This document shows positions 1-8,197 of a DNA stretch of 64,000 nucleotides, piece after piece; positions within the stretch are counted from its first letter, which is position 1, and each line of letters opens with the position of its first letter. Made by a program: the position numbers and the translations under genes. This DNA comes from Bacteroidales bacterium (lineage in GTDB: Bacteria > Bacteroidota > Bacteroidia > Bacteroidales > Rikenellaceae): assembly GCA_910574205.1 (NCBI GenBank), contig CAJSYJ010000004.1, positions 62,001-126,000 of the forward strand, read 5' to 3'. The notes under the pieces are model-generated. The model did not search any database. It saw only the letters and a program-made list of their open reading frames with translations, and was not told the origin of the DNA.

Positions 1-1
1 C

Positions 2-463
2 GTTTCGGCAATCGGCATGCAGCAGTCGACGGTGCGCATAGGCATAGAGCTGTTCGGCGACGATATGAAGATCGGGCACTTCGAATACGCCATAGCCGAA
101 AGGCCGGCCGAGGGGCGGCGGCTGATGTGGTACAACCGCGAGGGCGGGTTGGAGTGCCATACCTTCGCCGTGGCGCGCACGCTGGCCGCCGAGGCCGAGG
201 TCGCGACCGTAAAGACCGGCGGCGGCGTGTGGCGCCGTCTGGTCGAGGGGAGCCACAGAGTGCTTCTCGCCTCGGACTATCTGACGCGCGAGCGGTACGA
301 CATACTCCACGAAGTGCTATTCTCGCCCCACGTGTGGAGCCTCGACGGATTAGCGGCGGAGCCGGTCGAGATAGTCGCACGCAAGGCCGATTACCCGTCG
401 CCGGCAGAGCCCGCCTATCTCGAAATGGAGCTGTCGGAGCCGTGGAAAGGAGGTGTGAGATGA
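2..463 (+). CDS. Phage tail/baseplate-like hypothetical protein, 5' end probably outside window
   Basis: The reading frame is open from base 2, so the gene may begin upstream; the first ATG inside the window is at 17 but has no ribosome site in front of it. About 148 residues are visible and no domain is recognised. The stop overlaps the next start as ATGA (460-463), the usual sign of translational coupling, so it belongs to the rightward phage structural operon. A role in the tail or baseplate is inferred only from position next to the 780-residue protein and upstream of head genes. Confidence 0.6.
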   Translation, partial: VSAIGMQQSTVRIGIELFGDDMKIGHFEYAIAERPAEGRRLMWYNREGGLECHTFAVARTLAAEAEVATVKTGGGVWRRLVEGSHRVLLASDYLTRERYDILHEVLFSPHVWSLDGLAAEPVEIVARKADYPSPAEPAYLEMELSEPWKGGVR

Positions 464-2802
464 TCCGCGTGAAGATCGACGGCGTGGAGTGCGCACCCGT
501 CCTCCCGCAGCGGCTCGCGCCGGACTACGACGCCGGCTCGCTGACCGATCCCGACTCGTGGCGCGAGGGACGTGCCGTGAAGCTCAGGCTGCCCTCGACG
601 CCGGCAACAGACCGCCTGATGCGCCATGCCGACGACATATACGCCTCCGAGCGCTTCAATCTATCGCTCCACCGCGCCACGATCGAGGCCGACGGCACGG
701 AGATATTCGGCGGCACGGCCACGCTCTCGGGCATAACGAGGGTCGGCCGCGAGACATTCTACGAGGTCACGGTGCGCGACGGCGGGGCCAAGTGGGCGCG
801 CGACGCCGCCCGCACGATGCTGCGCGACACGGGCATCGACTTCACAGCCGTACTCGACAACCGCGGCATAGCGGCCACGTGGCAAGGCAGCAGCGACATG
901 CGGATGCTGCCCGTCATACGCGACAGCTACTCGACAGACCCCGATGCCGCAGGGGTTCATCTGCCTCAGCAGACGCTGATGCCGCACGACTATCATCCGT
1001 TTCTGTCGATCGATGCCATAATGCGCTCGGTATTCGATCGTGCGGGATACGAGGTGCGCAGCGCATTCATGCAGGGCGAGCTGTTCCGCAGCCTCTGCAT
1101 GAGCGGCGCCTACCCGTCGGTCGACACGGCGGCGGCACGCGCCAGAATGGACTTTCTGGCACGCCGCACCCGCACCACCACGGCCGTGGCCGACAGCGAG
1201 GGGATAGTATATGTCTGGGAGCCCGTAATGGCATCGAACATAGGGGCATTCGTCGACACTGTATCGCCCGGTGCCGTGAACGACGAGGGCGAGGCTATGG
1301 GCGACGTATTCTCGACGGGCGGCTGCATGACCTTTCCCGACGGACGTCCAGTGTTTCGCCCCGTGAGGGAGCTGGCCGTGGCATTCGAGTACTACATAAA
1401 GTACGCGACCGACTACCGCATAGCCTCGCGAACGCGTCTGGCGGGCTTCGACGCCATACATCTCGACGTGGGCTGCGACGTGGAGGTGGCGCTCGAAAAC
1501 CCCTTCGCCGACCGCCGCGGCTCGCTGCGGCCGTCGTTCAGCTATCGCATAGTCGTCTTCGAACACGCCGAGGGCGACCGCTACCGCCTCGGCTCGCTCG
1601 CCTCGTTCGACACCCGCACGGCGCTATTCTCGACGCCCGACACGCTCGCCGGCGAGCCGCAGCTGACAGTATGCCGCAAAGGCGGCACGACATACGCCCC
1701 CTACACCGGCGACTGGGCCATATACGACGGATATATCGGTGAAACGGGGGTAAGGGATGTCGAGCTTACCGTGGTAACGCCGCCGCGCCGGTTTACGCCT
1801 ACGTCGCCCGCGACATTCAACGCAATCTATTTCCACGGCGCCGAAGAGGGGCAGCGGCTCACGCTCTCGAACCGCTGCCGGCTGCGGCCCCTGTTCGCGG
1901 CGCAGGCCGGATACGGGTCGGTCGCGACATTCGCCGATGCGGCGTGCCACCGCATCAGCCAGTTGCAGATCGTCGAGGCCGTGCGCCAGATGTTCAACTT
2001 GCAGATATTCTGCGACAACAGCCGAAAGAGAGTCTACATCGAGCCCTACGACCGGTTCTTCGACCGCCCCGAAGTCGACTGGCGCGGGCGGCAGATAGCC
2101 GGTTCGGAGCAGCGGTGGCACGACACGATGCTTGACCGGCACGAACGCCGGACGTGGCGTTATGCCCAGGGCGACGGCGTAGCGGGACGCTTCGAGGCCG
2201 AAACCGGCGCGACGTTGGGCAGCTGGACATTTCTCACAAAGGGCTACGGCACGCTGCTGGGCGACGAGGTGCAGACCAACCCCGTATTCGCGCCGAGCGT
2301 GTCGCAAAGCTCGCAGCTGAGGGCGGCACCGGCAGCCGCACTGCTTCGCGTGGGCGACCGCGATGCCGACGACCGGGAGCAGGGCTTCACGCCGCGCATA
2401 GTGATATACAAGGGGTTGGCGCGGCTGCCGTCGGGGCAGACATGGACGCAGACAGGCGGCGCGCAATACCCTCTTGCGGCGTTCCACTTCGCGGGGGACG
2501 AGCTCAACGAGGGCTTCACGCTCTGCTTCGAGGACCGCGACGGGCTGACGGGGCTGCACCGCCACTACGACGGCATGCTTGCCGCCGAAGCCGCACGGCA
2601 GACGCTGGTATGCGACATACGGCTCGAACCCTCGGAGTATGCCGATCTGTTCGACCTCGAATCGGGCGGGGCGGACATACGCTCGACATTCCGCCTGCGG
2701 GCAGGCGACGAGTCGTCGCTCTTCACGCTGCGCGCCGTCGAGAGATACGACCCCGAAAGCCGCACGGCACGCTGCCGCTTCATGCGCACGATGCGCGACT
2801 GA
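460..2802 (+). CDS. Large phage structural protein (putative tail/baseplate), unknown family
   Basis: A 780-residue protein. The frame is open further upstream, but the ATG at 460 has a strong AGGAGG site at 449-454 and overlaps the previous stop by 4 nt, so I place the start there. It begins MIRVKIDGVE and has no signal peptide or membrane segment. A central stretch reading LQIVEAVRQMFNLQIF then VYIEPYDRFF looks like large proteins I associate with Bacteroidales prophage tail modules, but I cannot name a family. Composition matches the host-like high-GC neighbours. Function in the particle is inferred from the operon (protease, capsid and portal follow). Confidence 0.6.
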   Translation: MIRVKIDGVECAPVLPQRLAPDYDAGSLTDPDSWREGRAVKLRLPSTPATDRLMRHADDIYASERFNLSLHRATIEADGTEIFGGTATLSGITRVGRETFYEVTVRDGGAKWARDAARTMLRDTGIDFTAVLDNRGIAATWQGSSDMRMLPVIRDSYSTDPDAAGVHLPQQTLMPHDYHPFLSIDAIMRSVFDRAGYEVRSAFMQGELFRSLCMSGAYPSVDTAAARARMDFLARRTRTTTAVADSEGIVYVWEPVMASNIGAFVDTVSPGAVNDEGEAMGDVFSTGGCMTFPDGRPVFRPVRELAVAFEYYIKYATDYRIASRTRLAGFDAIHLDVGCDVEVALENPFADRRGSLRPSFSYRIVVFEHAEGDRYRLGSLASFDTRTALFSTPDTLAGEPQLTVCRKGGTTYAPYTGDWAIYDGYIGETGVRDVELTVVTPPRRFTPTSPATFNAIYFHGAEEGQRLTLSNRCRLRPLFAAQAGYGSVATFADAACHRISQLQIVEAVRQMFNLQIFCDNSRKRVYIEPYDRFFDRPEVDWRGRQIAGSEQRWHDTMLDRHERRTWRYAQGDGVAGRFEAETGATLGSWTFLTKGYGTLLGDEVQTNPVFAPSVSQSSQLRAAPAAALLRVGDRDADDREQGFTPRIVIYKGLARLPSGQTWTQTGGAQYPLAAFHFAGDELNEGFTLCFEDRDGLTGLHRHYDGMLAAEAARQTLVCDIRLEPSEYADLFDLESGGADIRSTFRLRAGDESSLFTLRAVERYDPESRTARCRFMRTMRD

Positions 2803-2827
2803 ATCCGCAAAACCTAAATTACGAACC

Positions 2828-3772
2828 ATGAATACCAAAATCGAAATCACGAACAATGCCGACCGCTCGTCGATCGATATCGAGGGCACGATAGGCATGC
2901 CCGAACAGTGGCAGTTCGACGACCCGGCCGACCGCGTGGCCACCTACGACCGTTTCCGCGAACAGGTGGCCGCCATAGCCGCCTTGGGATGCCGGCATAT
3001 CGACGTCAACATCCGCTCCACGGGCGGCGACGTGAACGACGCACTGCTCATATACGAGGCTCTGCGCGCGACGGGCGCCGAGATAACCACCTGCTGCTAC
3101 GGCTACACGGCCTCGGCCGCGACGATCATCGCGCAGGCAGCCTCCGAGGGGTGCCGCCTCATAGCGCCCTCGTCGCTATACCTGGTGCACAACTCGCTGT
3201 GCGCGGCCGAAGGCAATGCCCTCGATCTGGAAATCGAAGCCGACCTGCTGCACCGCACCGACGAACGCATTGCATCGCTCTACGCCGAGAGGTCGGGGCG
3301 CGACGCCGAGACCTTCCGCCGGCTTATGGCGGAGAACGGAGGCCGAGGCCGCTGGCTCTCGCCCCAGCAGGCCGTAGAGGCGGGACTGGTCGACCGCATA
3401 GCGGAGCGCCGAGGCGATACGCCGCCCTGCAACCGCGAGAGCATAGACGACGCACGCCGTCCGCAGCGGGGCGTACTCTCGCTGCTCAGAGCCCTGCTGC
3501 CCGGACGCGAAGCGCGTCCCGAGACGGAGGACCTCAACATAACGCACCCGCCCGCCGACAACGCCGAGCCGCTGCCGCCCCTGCCCGAAGCCTCGGCGGC
3601 AAGCGCCGCACACCGCTCCGCCGCAGCGCTCGACCAGGGGCAGCGCGCGGTGGAGGCGACACGCGTCTGCGAGTGCGAGGATCCGTCGCTGGGCGAGGGT
3701 ACCCGCTCGCCCAACAACGAGGCGTACGCCCGCGACGCCCGCAGCCTATCCCAACGGCATATAAACCCCTGA
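2828..3772 (+). CDS. Clp-like phage head-maturation serine protease
   Basis: 314 residues; start chosen at the ATG after a 25-nt gap because the ClpP fold begins just after it. Residues ~15-195 have the ClpP/crotonase pattern: a GGDV turn (66-69), Ser96 in YGYTASAAT as nucleophile and His121 in YLVHNS. By eye the third catalytic position, Asp in ClpP, falls on Asn170 just before WLSPQQAVEAGLVD. Residues ~200-314 are Ala/Pro/Arg-rich and low in complexity, perhaps a scaffold-like tail removed on maturation. It lies directly before the capsid gene, as expected for a prohead protease that cleaves scaffold or capsid in the host cytoplasm. Confidence 0.8.
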   Translation: MNTKIEITNNADRSSIDIEGTIGMPEQWQFDDPADRVATYDRFREQVAAIAALGCRHIDVNIRSTGGDVNDALLIYEALRATGAEITTCCYGYTASAATIIAQAASEGCRLIAPSSLYLVHNSLCAAEGNALDLEIEADLLHRTDERIASLYAERSGRDAETFRRLMAENGGRGRWLSPQQAVEAGLVDRIAERRGDTPPCNRESIDDARRPQRGVLSLLRALLPGREARPETEDLNITHPPADNAEPLPPLPEASAASAAHRSAAALDQGQRAVEATRVCECEDPSLGEGTRSPNNEAYARDARSLSQRHINP

Positions 3773-3878
3773 CCGATCACAAATAATCAAACCGGCCTCT
3801 CCTCGACGCCGGCTGCGGAGCCGAATCCCTTCGGGCTGCACCGGGACGAAGGGGAGGCATCTAAAAACCAATCTTACT

Positions 3879-4853
3879 ATGGGACTTATCGAAAACCCCA
3901 AGACCTACACGGGTCGCGATCTCGAAACGATCTTTTTCCGCCCGATGCTCACGGGCGACAACGCCGAGCAGATAGGCATACGCGTACTCTACAACATGCC
4001 CGTGCCCACGACCATACAGATGTGGAGCCCGGCAGGCGACATCCTCAAACCCTACTCGTCGGGCTGGACGGGCGGCGACTCGGCCACACGCAAGCAGAAG
4101 ACGATAACTATGCAGAAGATCAAGGCCGAGACGGGCTATTCGGCCTCGGACTACTTCTCGCAGGTGTACGAGCTGATAACCGGCCGCCCCGACGTCAACA
4201 TGGACGACCTGTCGGGCACCGAGCTGGAAAAGGCCGAGACGGAGATGTTCCGCGCGGCGATCGCCGAGAGCCTGCGCGCGACGATGTGGGTGGGCGACAT
4301 GGCCGACACGGCTTCGCCGTTGAACAAGTTCGACGGCTTCATGGCACTGATACGCAACTACAACGCCTTCATGGACTTCCCCATGGTGGACTTTACCGAA
4401 CGGCAGCTCACGTCCGAGACGGTGGTCGACCTGCTGGACGAGATGTGGCGCACGGCGCCCCCGATCCTCAAATCGATGAAGGGCGAGGGCAATCTCGCAT
4501 ACTTCGTCACCACGGACGTCATCGATTGCTACGAGCGATATCTCGACCGAATGGGTGCCGACGGCGCCTACAACGACCTCACATCGGGACGCCGCACGCT
4601 CTCTTACCACGGCATACCGCTGGTCGACATCAACGTATCGCAGTATCTGTCCAAGACACAGTTCCACACATCGTTCTGCCTGCTCACAGACCGGCGCAAC
4701 CTGACTCTGGCGGTCAACACGTCGGACTACCCCGGCACCGAGGTGCGCATGTGGTACAACCCCGACGAGATGGAGAACCGCCAGAGAGCCGTATTCATGG
4801 TCGGGTGCGAGATACTGGACGAGGATCTGCTGGTAAGGGTCGATTTCGTATAG
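3879..4853 (+). CDS. Major capsid protein (phage head)
   Basis: 324 residues, starting MGLIENPKTYTG. There is no signal peptide or membrane segment. The middle contains a helical stretch (ELITGRPDVNMDDLSG, then AESLRATMWVGDMAD) and the C-terminal third is strand-rich, ending in ILDEDLLVRVDFV; this resembles Bacteroidetes phage major-capsid-like proteins. Position directly after the head protease supports the call. The 106-nt leader (3773-3878) holds an imperfect inverted repeat (CCTCTCCTCG ... CGAAGGGGAGG) that may be a weak hairpin separating capsid expression from the upstream genes. The family assignment is by appearance only. Confidence 0.65.
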   Translation: MGLIENPKTYTGRDLETIFFRPMLTGDNAEQIGIRVLYNMPVPTTIQMWSPAGDILKPYSSGWTGGDSATRKQKTITMQKIKAETGYSASDYFSQVYELITGRPDVNMDDLSGTELEKAETEMFRAAIAESLRATMWVGDMADTASPLNKFDGFMALIRNYNAFMDFPMVDFTERQLTSETVVDLLDEMWRTAPPILKSMKGEGNLAYFVTTDVIDCYERYLDRMGADGAYNDLTSGRRTLSYHGIPLVDINVSQYLSKTQFHTSFCLLTDRRNLTLAVNTSDYPGTEVRMWYNPDEMENRQRAVFMVGCEILDEDLLVRVDFV

Positions 4854-4857
4854 CGCC

Positions 4858-5340
4858 ATGACGTTCGTAAAACCGACGGGAGGAGTAGCCGCCGTGGCGC
4901 TCCTCCCGGCTTCGGCGCTCGGGCGGATCGCAGAGACGGCCGCGGGAATCGCCGTCGGGACGTCGGCCGCACGCACCGAGCTGCCTCTGATAGACGACAT
5001 GTCGCGCTTCGACGAGAGGCTGCGCCTGCGCCACGGGCTGCAAAGCGTCGTACACAGGCTCACTGTGGCGATGCCCGAAGAGGAGTATGCCTCGCGCCGA
5101 TACGACGCACTGCTCTCGCGTGCTGCGCGGGAGGGTGTCGCGGCGCGCATAACCATGCTCTCGGGACGCATCCTGTGGGCCGGATGCTCGGAGCGCTTCG
5201 CCGCCGAGCGGGCGTTGCGGCTGAAAGGCACCGAGGTCGACAACGGGCAGTCGCCCGGCGAGCGCGGCAGAGTCGTATTAACGTTCGAGGGCGAGGACTG
5301 CACCTTCGCCCGCGAGGAAAACGCAACAGGTAATGGATAA
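4858..5340 (+). CDS. Small phage protein between capsid and portal genes, unknown function
   Basis: 160 residues, starting 4 nt after the capsid stop and overlapping the portal start by 8 nt, so it is certainly part of the head operon. It is basic, predicted mixed alpha/beta, without a signal peptide. A segment rich in Gly/Ala (residues 8-37) precedes LPLIDDMSRFDERL. I recognise no domain. Position suggests a head-completion or structural accessory protein; that is inference. Confidence 0.55.
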   Translation: MTFVKPTGGVAAVALLPASALGRIAETAAGIAVGTSAARTELPLIDDMSRFDERLRLRHGLQSVVHRLTVAMPEEEYASRRYDALLSRAAREGVAARITMLSGRILWAGCSERFAAERALRLKGTEVDNGQSPGERGRVVLTFEGEDCTFAREENATGNG

Positions 5341-6562
5341 GAAGAAGATACCCGTGCGCGTCGCGACGCCGGCGGCACGCACCGAACCGCTGCTCGGGCA
5401 GAGCGGCGGCGGCACGGCGGCCGCGAGCGAACGCTACTGGCGCTGGGGCGACGACAACATGCTGCCATACGCTCTGGCGCAGATAGCGCGGCGCTCGACC
5501 ACGCACCGCCGCATAATAAACGACAAGGCCGACTACATAGCCGGCAAGGGCTTCGCCTTCGACGGCGACTCTCAGCAGCTCGCGCATCTGGTCGCCCGCG
5601 CCAACGGCGAGGGAGACTCGCTGCGCTCGGTCATAGCGCGTCTGGCATTCGACGAGGCGTTGTTCGGCAACGCCTTTCTCGAAGCTGTAACCGACCGCAA
5701 GCGGTCGTTTCTGTCGCTCTATCATCAGGATGCGTCGCGATGCCGCATAGCCAAGGACTCGCGCCACGTCATCCTGCACCACGACTGGGCGTCGTTCTCA
5801 GCCGCGGCGGCACGCACGCTGCCGCTATATCCGCTCTTCGAGGAGCAGGAGGACGGCACGCTGCGCACCGTGGTGCACTACATGGACTACGAACCGATGT
5901 TCAGCCACTACGGCGTACCGCCATACATAGCCGGCCTGAACGTGGCGGCCATAGCCTACAAGACCGACCGCTGGAACATAGCGCGCATCGACAACTCGTT
6001 TCAGCTCTCGGGCGTGATGATGCTCGACGGAGGCGTGGACAGCGAGCAGGAGGCCGACCGCATAGTGCGCGCCGCAGAGCAGAAGTTCGGCGGCAACCCC
6101 GGACAGGTAATGTTCGTGCTGCGCGACAGCAGCGACGGCGACAACTCGCGCTTCATACCGATCGACACCACCAACGACGGCGACTGGCGCTCGCTGCACG
6201 AGCAGGCGACGGCCGACATCGTCGTAGCCCACTCGTGGTTCCGCTCGCTGAGCGGTCTGGACTACTCGTCGGGATTCAGTACCGAACGCATACTGCACGA
6301 GTACGAGGTGGCGCTGAACACCGTCATCCTCTCCGAGCAGCAGGAGCTCATGGAGCCCGTTAAGGCGCTGATAGGCGAGGTGCTGGGCATCGACTGCTCG
6401 TCGTTGCAGATCGTCAACCGTCCGCCGACACGCTCCAAGCCGATCTACATGCGGGTGTGGGAGGCGCGCAAGGCCGACGGTCTGGACTACGACCCCGACG
6501 ACCCGGAGCAGCAGTACTACCTCTCGCAGATAACCAAGTACAACGTAAGAAGAATTGATTAG
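5333..6562 (+). CDS. Phage portal protein
   Basis: 409 residues. The N-terminal part has the portal-like WGDDNMLPYALAQIARRSTTHRRIINDKADYI region followed by GNAFLEAV and a helical C-terminal half with SFQLSGVMMLDGG and FSTERILHEYEVALNTVILSEQQELMEPV, the long stem helix typical of HK97/SPP1-type portals. Portals form the dodecameric vertex through which DNA is packaged. Here the portal lies after protease and capsid, the reverse of the common portal-protease-capsid order. It overlaps the upstream gene by 8 nt. Confidence 0.75.
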   Translation: MDKKKIPVRVATPAARTEPLLGQSGGGTAAASERYWRWGDDNMLPYALAQIARRSTTHRRIINDKADYIAGKGFAFDGDSQQLAHLVARANGEGDSLRSVIARLAFDEALFGNAFLEAVTDRKRSFLSLYHQDASRCRIAKDSRHVILHHDWASFSAAAARTLPLYPLFEEQEDGTLRTVVHYMDYEPMFSHYGVPPYIAGLNVAAIAYKTDRWNIARIDNSFQLSGVMMLDGGVDSEQEADRIVRAAEQKFGGNPGQVMFVLRDSSDGDNSRFIPIDTTNDGDWRSLHEQATADIVVAHSWFRSLSGLDYSSGFSTERILHEYEVALNTVILSEQQELMEPVKALIGEVLGIDCSSLQIVNRPPTRSKPIYMRVWEARKADGLDYDPDDPEQQYYLSQITKYNVRRID

Positions 6563-6620
6563 CCGGCCGGGCAGGCACAATGGCGGTCGCACCGCCGGCA
6601 GGCAAAAAAACTGCAATGCA

Positions 6621-7094
6621 ATGATTACACTATCGACACCCGCCGAGGTCGCGGCCTCGGCATTCTCCGCGGCGGAATACATCCCCGAGGAGGCGATAAC
6701 GGAAGCCGACATCGCGGCAGCCGAAAGACACAGCATAATCCCCGTGACGGGGCGGGCGCTATACGAGCGGCTCGCCGCGGGCGGATATCCGACTCTGTGC
6801 GAAGAGTTCGTCAAACCCGCGCTGGCGGCCTCTGTAAGGGTCGCCGTCCAGCCGCTGCTGGCCGTCAGGTGCGGCGCATGCGGAATCGTGACGCCGCGCT
6901 CGGATAGCATCGAGCCGGCCGACGCCAAGCAGCGCGGCGAGGTAATGCGGGCGCTCAGGCGACGGGCGTCGGAGCTGCTGCGAAGACTGTCGGAGGAGTT
7001 GGAGCGCAGCGCGGCGGCCTACCCCGAGTACGACTCCCGCGACAACATTCTGAACAGATGCACGATATATGGAGACATTGTTCAGACTCATTAG
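6621..7094 (+). CDS. Putative head-tail connector/adaptor protein
   Basis: 157 residues; the frame extends back to 6555, but the ATG at 6621 begins the conserved-looking MITLSTPAEVAASAF. The protein is nearly all helical (ITEADIAAAERHSIIPVTGRALYERL ... FVKPALAASVRVAVQPLL), the size and helical character of gp6-like adaptors that sit under the portal. It follows the portal after 58 nt and overlaps the holin start by 26 nt. Function is inferred from size, fold and position. Confidence 0.5.
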   Translation: MITLSTPAEVAASAFSAAEYIPEEAITEADIAAAERHSIIPVTGRALYERLAAGGYPTLCEEFVKPALAASVRVAVQPLLAVRCGACGIVTPRSDSIEPADAKQRGEVMRALRRRASELLRRLSEELERSAAAYPEYDSRDNILNRCTIYGDIVQTH

Positions 7095-7509
7095 CGGGGC
7101 TACGGCCGCAGCTGCGGCGTTCCTGCTGCCCGTGGCGCCGCTGCTGGCTGCGGCAGTAGCGTTCGTCGCGGCCGACTTCCTGTCGGGCATCGCGGCCTCG
7201 CGCGCCGAGTCGCGGCGCCGAGGCCGGCAGTGGCGATTCGAGAGCCGTCTGGCATGGCGCACGGTGGTCAAGTTGGGCTTCGTGGCCGCGGCCGTGGTAA
7301 TGGCGCACACGATAGACTGCTGCATGCCCGACTTCATGAACATACAGTTCGCCAGATTATTCACGGGCTTCACGTGCGGCGTCGAGCTGTGGTCGTTTCT
7401 CGAAAACGCCGCCGTCGTAAGCCGCGCGCCCCTGTTCCGACGTCTGGGGGTATATGTAGACAACAAACTCAAACGATATGAAGACAAGCAGAGGAATCCG
7501 GAATCGTAA
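7069..7509 (+). CDS. Phage holin family protein
   Basis: 146 residues with two adjacent hydrophobic N-terminal segments (about 8-23 and 25-40), a basic loop (SRRRGRQWRFESRL), and two further hydrophobic segments (about 66-80 and 95-115), then a charged C-terminus. This layout and the text FVAADFLSGIAASR match the phage holin family seen in Bacteroidales prophages. Holins form membrane lesions that time lysis. The gene overlaps both neighbours (26 nt upstream, 32 nt with the endolysin), giving a compact lysis cassette. Confidence 0.7.
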   Translation: METLFRLISGATAAAAAFLLPVAPLLAAAVAFVAADFLSGIAASRAESRRRGRQWRFESRLAWRTVVKLGFVAAAVVMAHTIDCCMPDFMNIQFARLFTGFTCGVELWSFLENAAVVSRAPLFRRLGVYVDNKLKRYEDKQRNPES

Positions 7510-7888
7510 TCCGGGCAACATCCGCCGCTCCGGCGGACACTACAAGGGAGAGGTGGTACCGAGCGGCGACAGCGAATTCAAGCAGTTCGAGACTATGGCA
7601 TGGGGTTATCGCGCCATGTTCGTGCTGCTCGACGGCTATGCCCGCCGCCACGGCCGCAACACGATACGCACGATGATCGAGCGCTACGCCCCCTCGTGCG
7701 AGAACAACACGCGGGCGTACATATCCACCGTAGCGGCACTCTCGGGGATCGGGTGCGACGATGTGCTCGACACGCGCTCGATGGAGATGATGACGGCCGT
7801 CGTGGCGGCCATGTCGCGCGTGGAGAACGGCATGCCGGCCGACATGCGGCAGGTCGAGGAGGGCTGGCGGCTCTACGTCGGAGGGTAG
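7478..7888 (+). CDS. Phage endolysin-like protein (GIRNxNPGNIR / P5-type)
   Basis: 136 residues. The N-terminus carries GIRNRNPGNIRRSG, the signature of small phage muralytic proteins often labelled structural protein P5, followed by FETMAWGYRAMFVLLDGYARRHGRNTIRTMI and an AYISTVAALSG segment. It has no signal peptide, as expected when a holin gives access to peptidoglycan. It is the last gene of the phage operon; the two bidirectional terminator-like repeats at 7992-8093 follow. Confidence 0.75.
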   Translation: MKTSRGIRNRNPGNIRRSGGHYKGEVVPSGDSEFKQFETMAWGYRAMFVLLDGYARRHGRNTIRTMIERYAPSCENNTRAYISTVAALSGIGCDDVLDTRSMEMMTAVVAAMSRVENGMPADMRQVEEGWRLYVGG

Positions 7889-7991
7889 AGACGGCGATAA
7901 AGCGAGGGCGGGACGAATATTTTGTCCCGCTTTTTGATATATACCGACATAATTTTCTATCTTCGACTTAGCCGAAGATACTTCGCCTCGG

Positions 7992-8018
7992 AAAAAATGC
8001 AAGCGAGCTTGCTTTTTT
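7992..8018. terminator. Bidirectional intrinsic terminator in repeat copy 1
   Basis: Stem GCAAGC/GCTTGC (7999-8012) with A6 before and T6 after, so it can terminate in both directions. It closes the phage lysis operon. Confidence 0.7.
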
Positions 8019-8066
8019 CTCTCGGCTTATTCGAACTTTGACTGCGTCGAAGATACTCCGCCTCGG

Positions 8067-8093
8067 AAAAAATGCAAGCGAGCTTGCTTTTTT
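8067..8093. terminator. Bidirectional intrinsic terminator in repeat copy 2
   Basis: Same hairpin and flanking A/T tracts as copy 1, 75 bp downstream. Two in a row insulate galE from phage transcription. Confidence 0.65.
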
Positions 8094-8116
8094 CTCTCGG
8101 CTTATTCGTATCTTTG
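8084..8116 (+). promoter_or_regulatory. galE promoter supplied by repeat copy 2
   Basis: -7 element TATCTTTG at 8109-8116. The only -33-like TTG upstream is at 8084-8086, inside the right arm of the terminator hairpin, with a 22-bp spacer, so the -33 match is weak. The ATG of galE is 81 bp downstream. Confidence 0.5.
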
Positions 8117-8197
8117 CACATTGCAAACCCGTATGACGCAGCAGCCGACAAAGCGCGGCCGGGCAGACGGGAGAACGAATGCTTAAAAACGACAAGG

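Larger units (their letters stand above)
7965..8116 (+). repeat. Two tandem ~76-bp intergenic repeats (family 1)
   Basis: Two head-to-tail copies, about 7965-8040 and 8041-8116. Each has GAAGATACtyCGCCTCGG, a central inverted repeat GCAAGCGAGCTTGC flanked by A6 and T6, then CTCTCGGCTTATTCG. Copy 2 ends in TATCTTTG, a perfect -7 element; the matching site in copy 1 is GAACTTTG and probably inactive. A third copy in reverse orientation lies at 19427-19500 upstream of ansA, so this is a dispersed family rather than a phage attachment site. Confidence 0.8.

Noticed and set aside
127..459. N-terminal extension of the 780-residue phage protein
   Set aside because: A strong ribosome site and the ATGA overlap place the start at 460; the extension is a shadow of the upstream gene.
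7965..8116. Phage attachment site at the module's right end
   Set aside because: A related copy lies at 19427 upstream of ansA and the borders match the tonB repeats, so it is a dispersed repeat; no integrase is visible.
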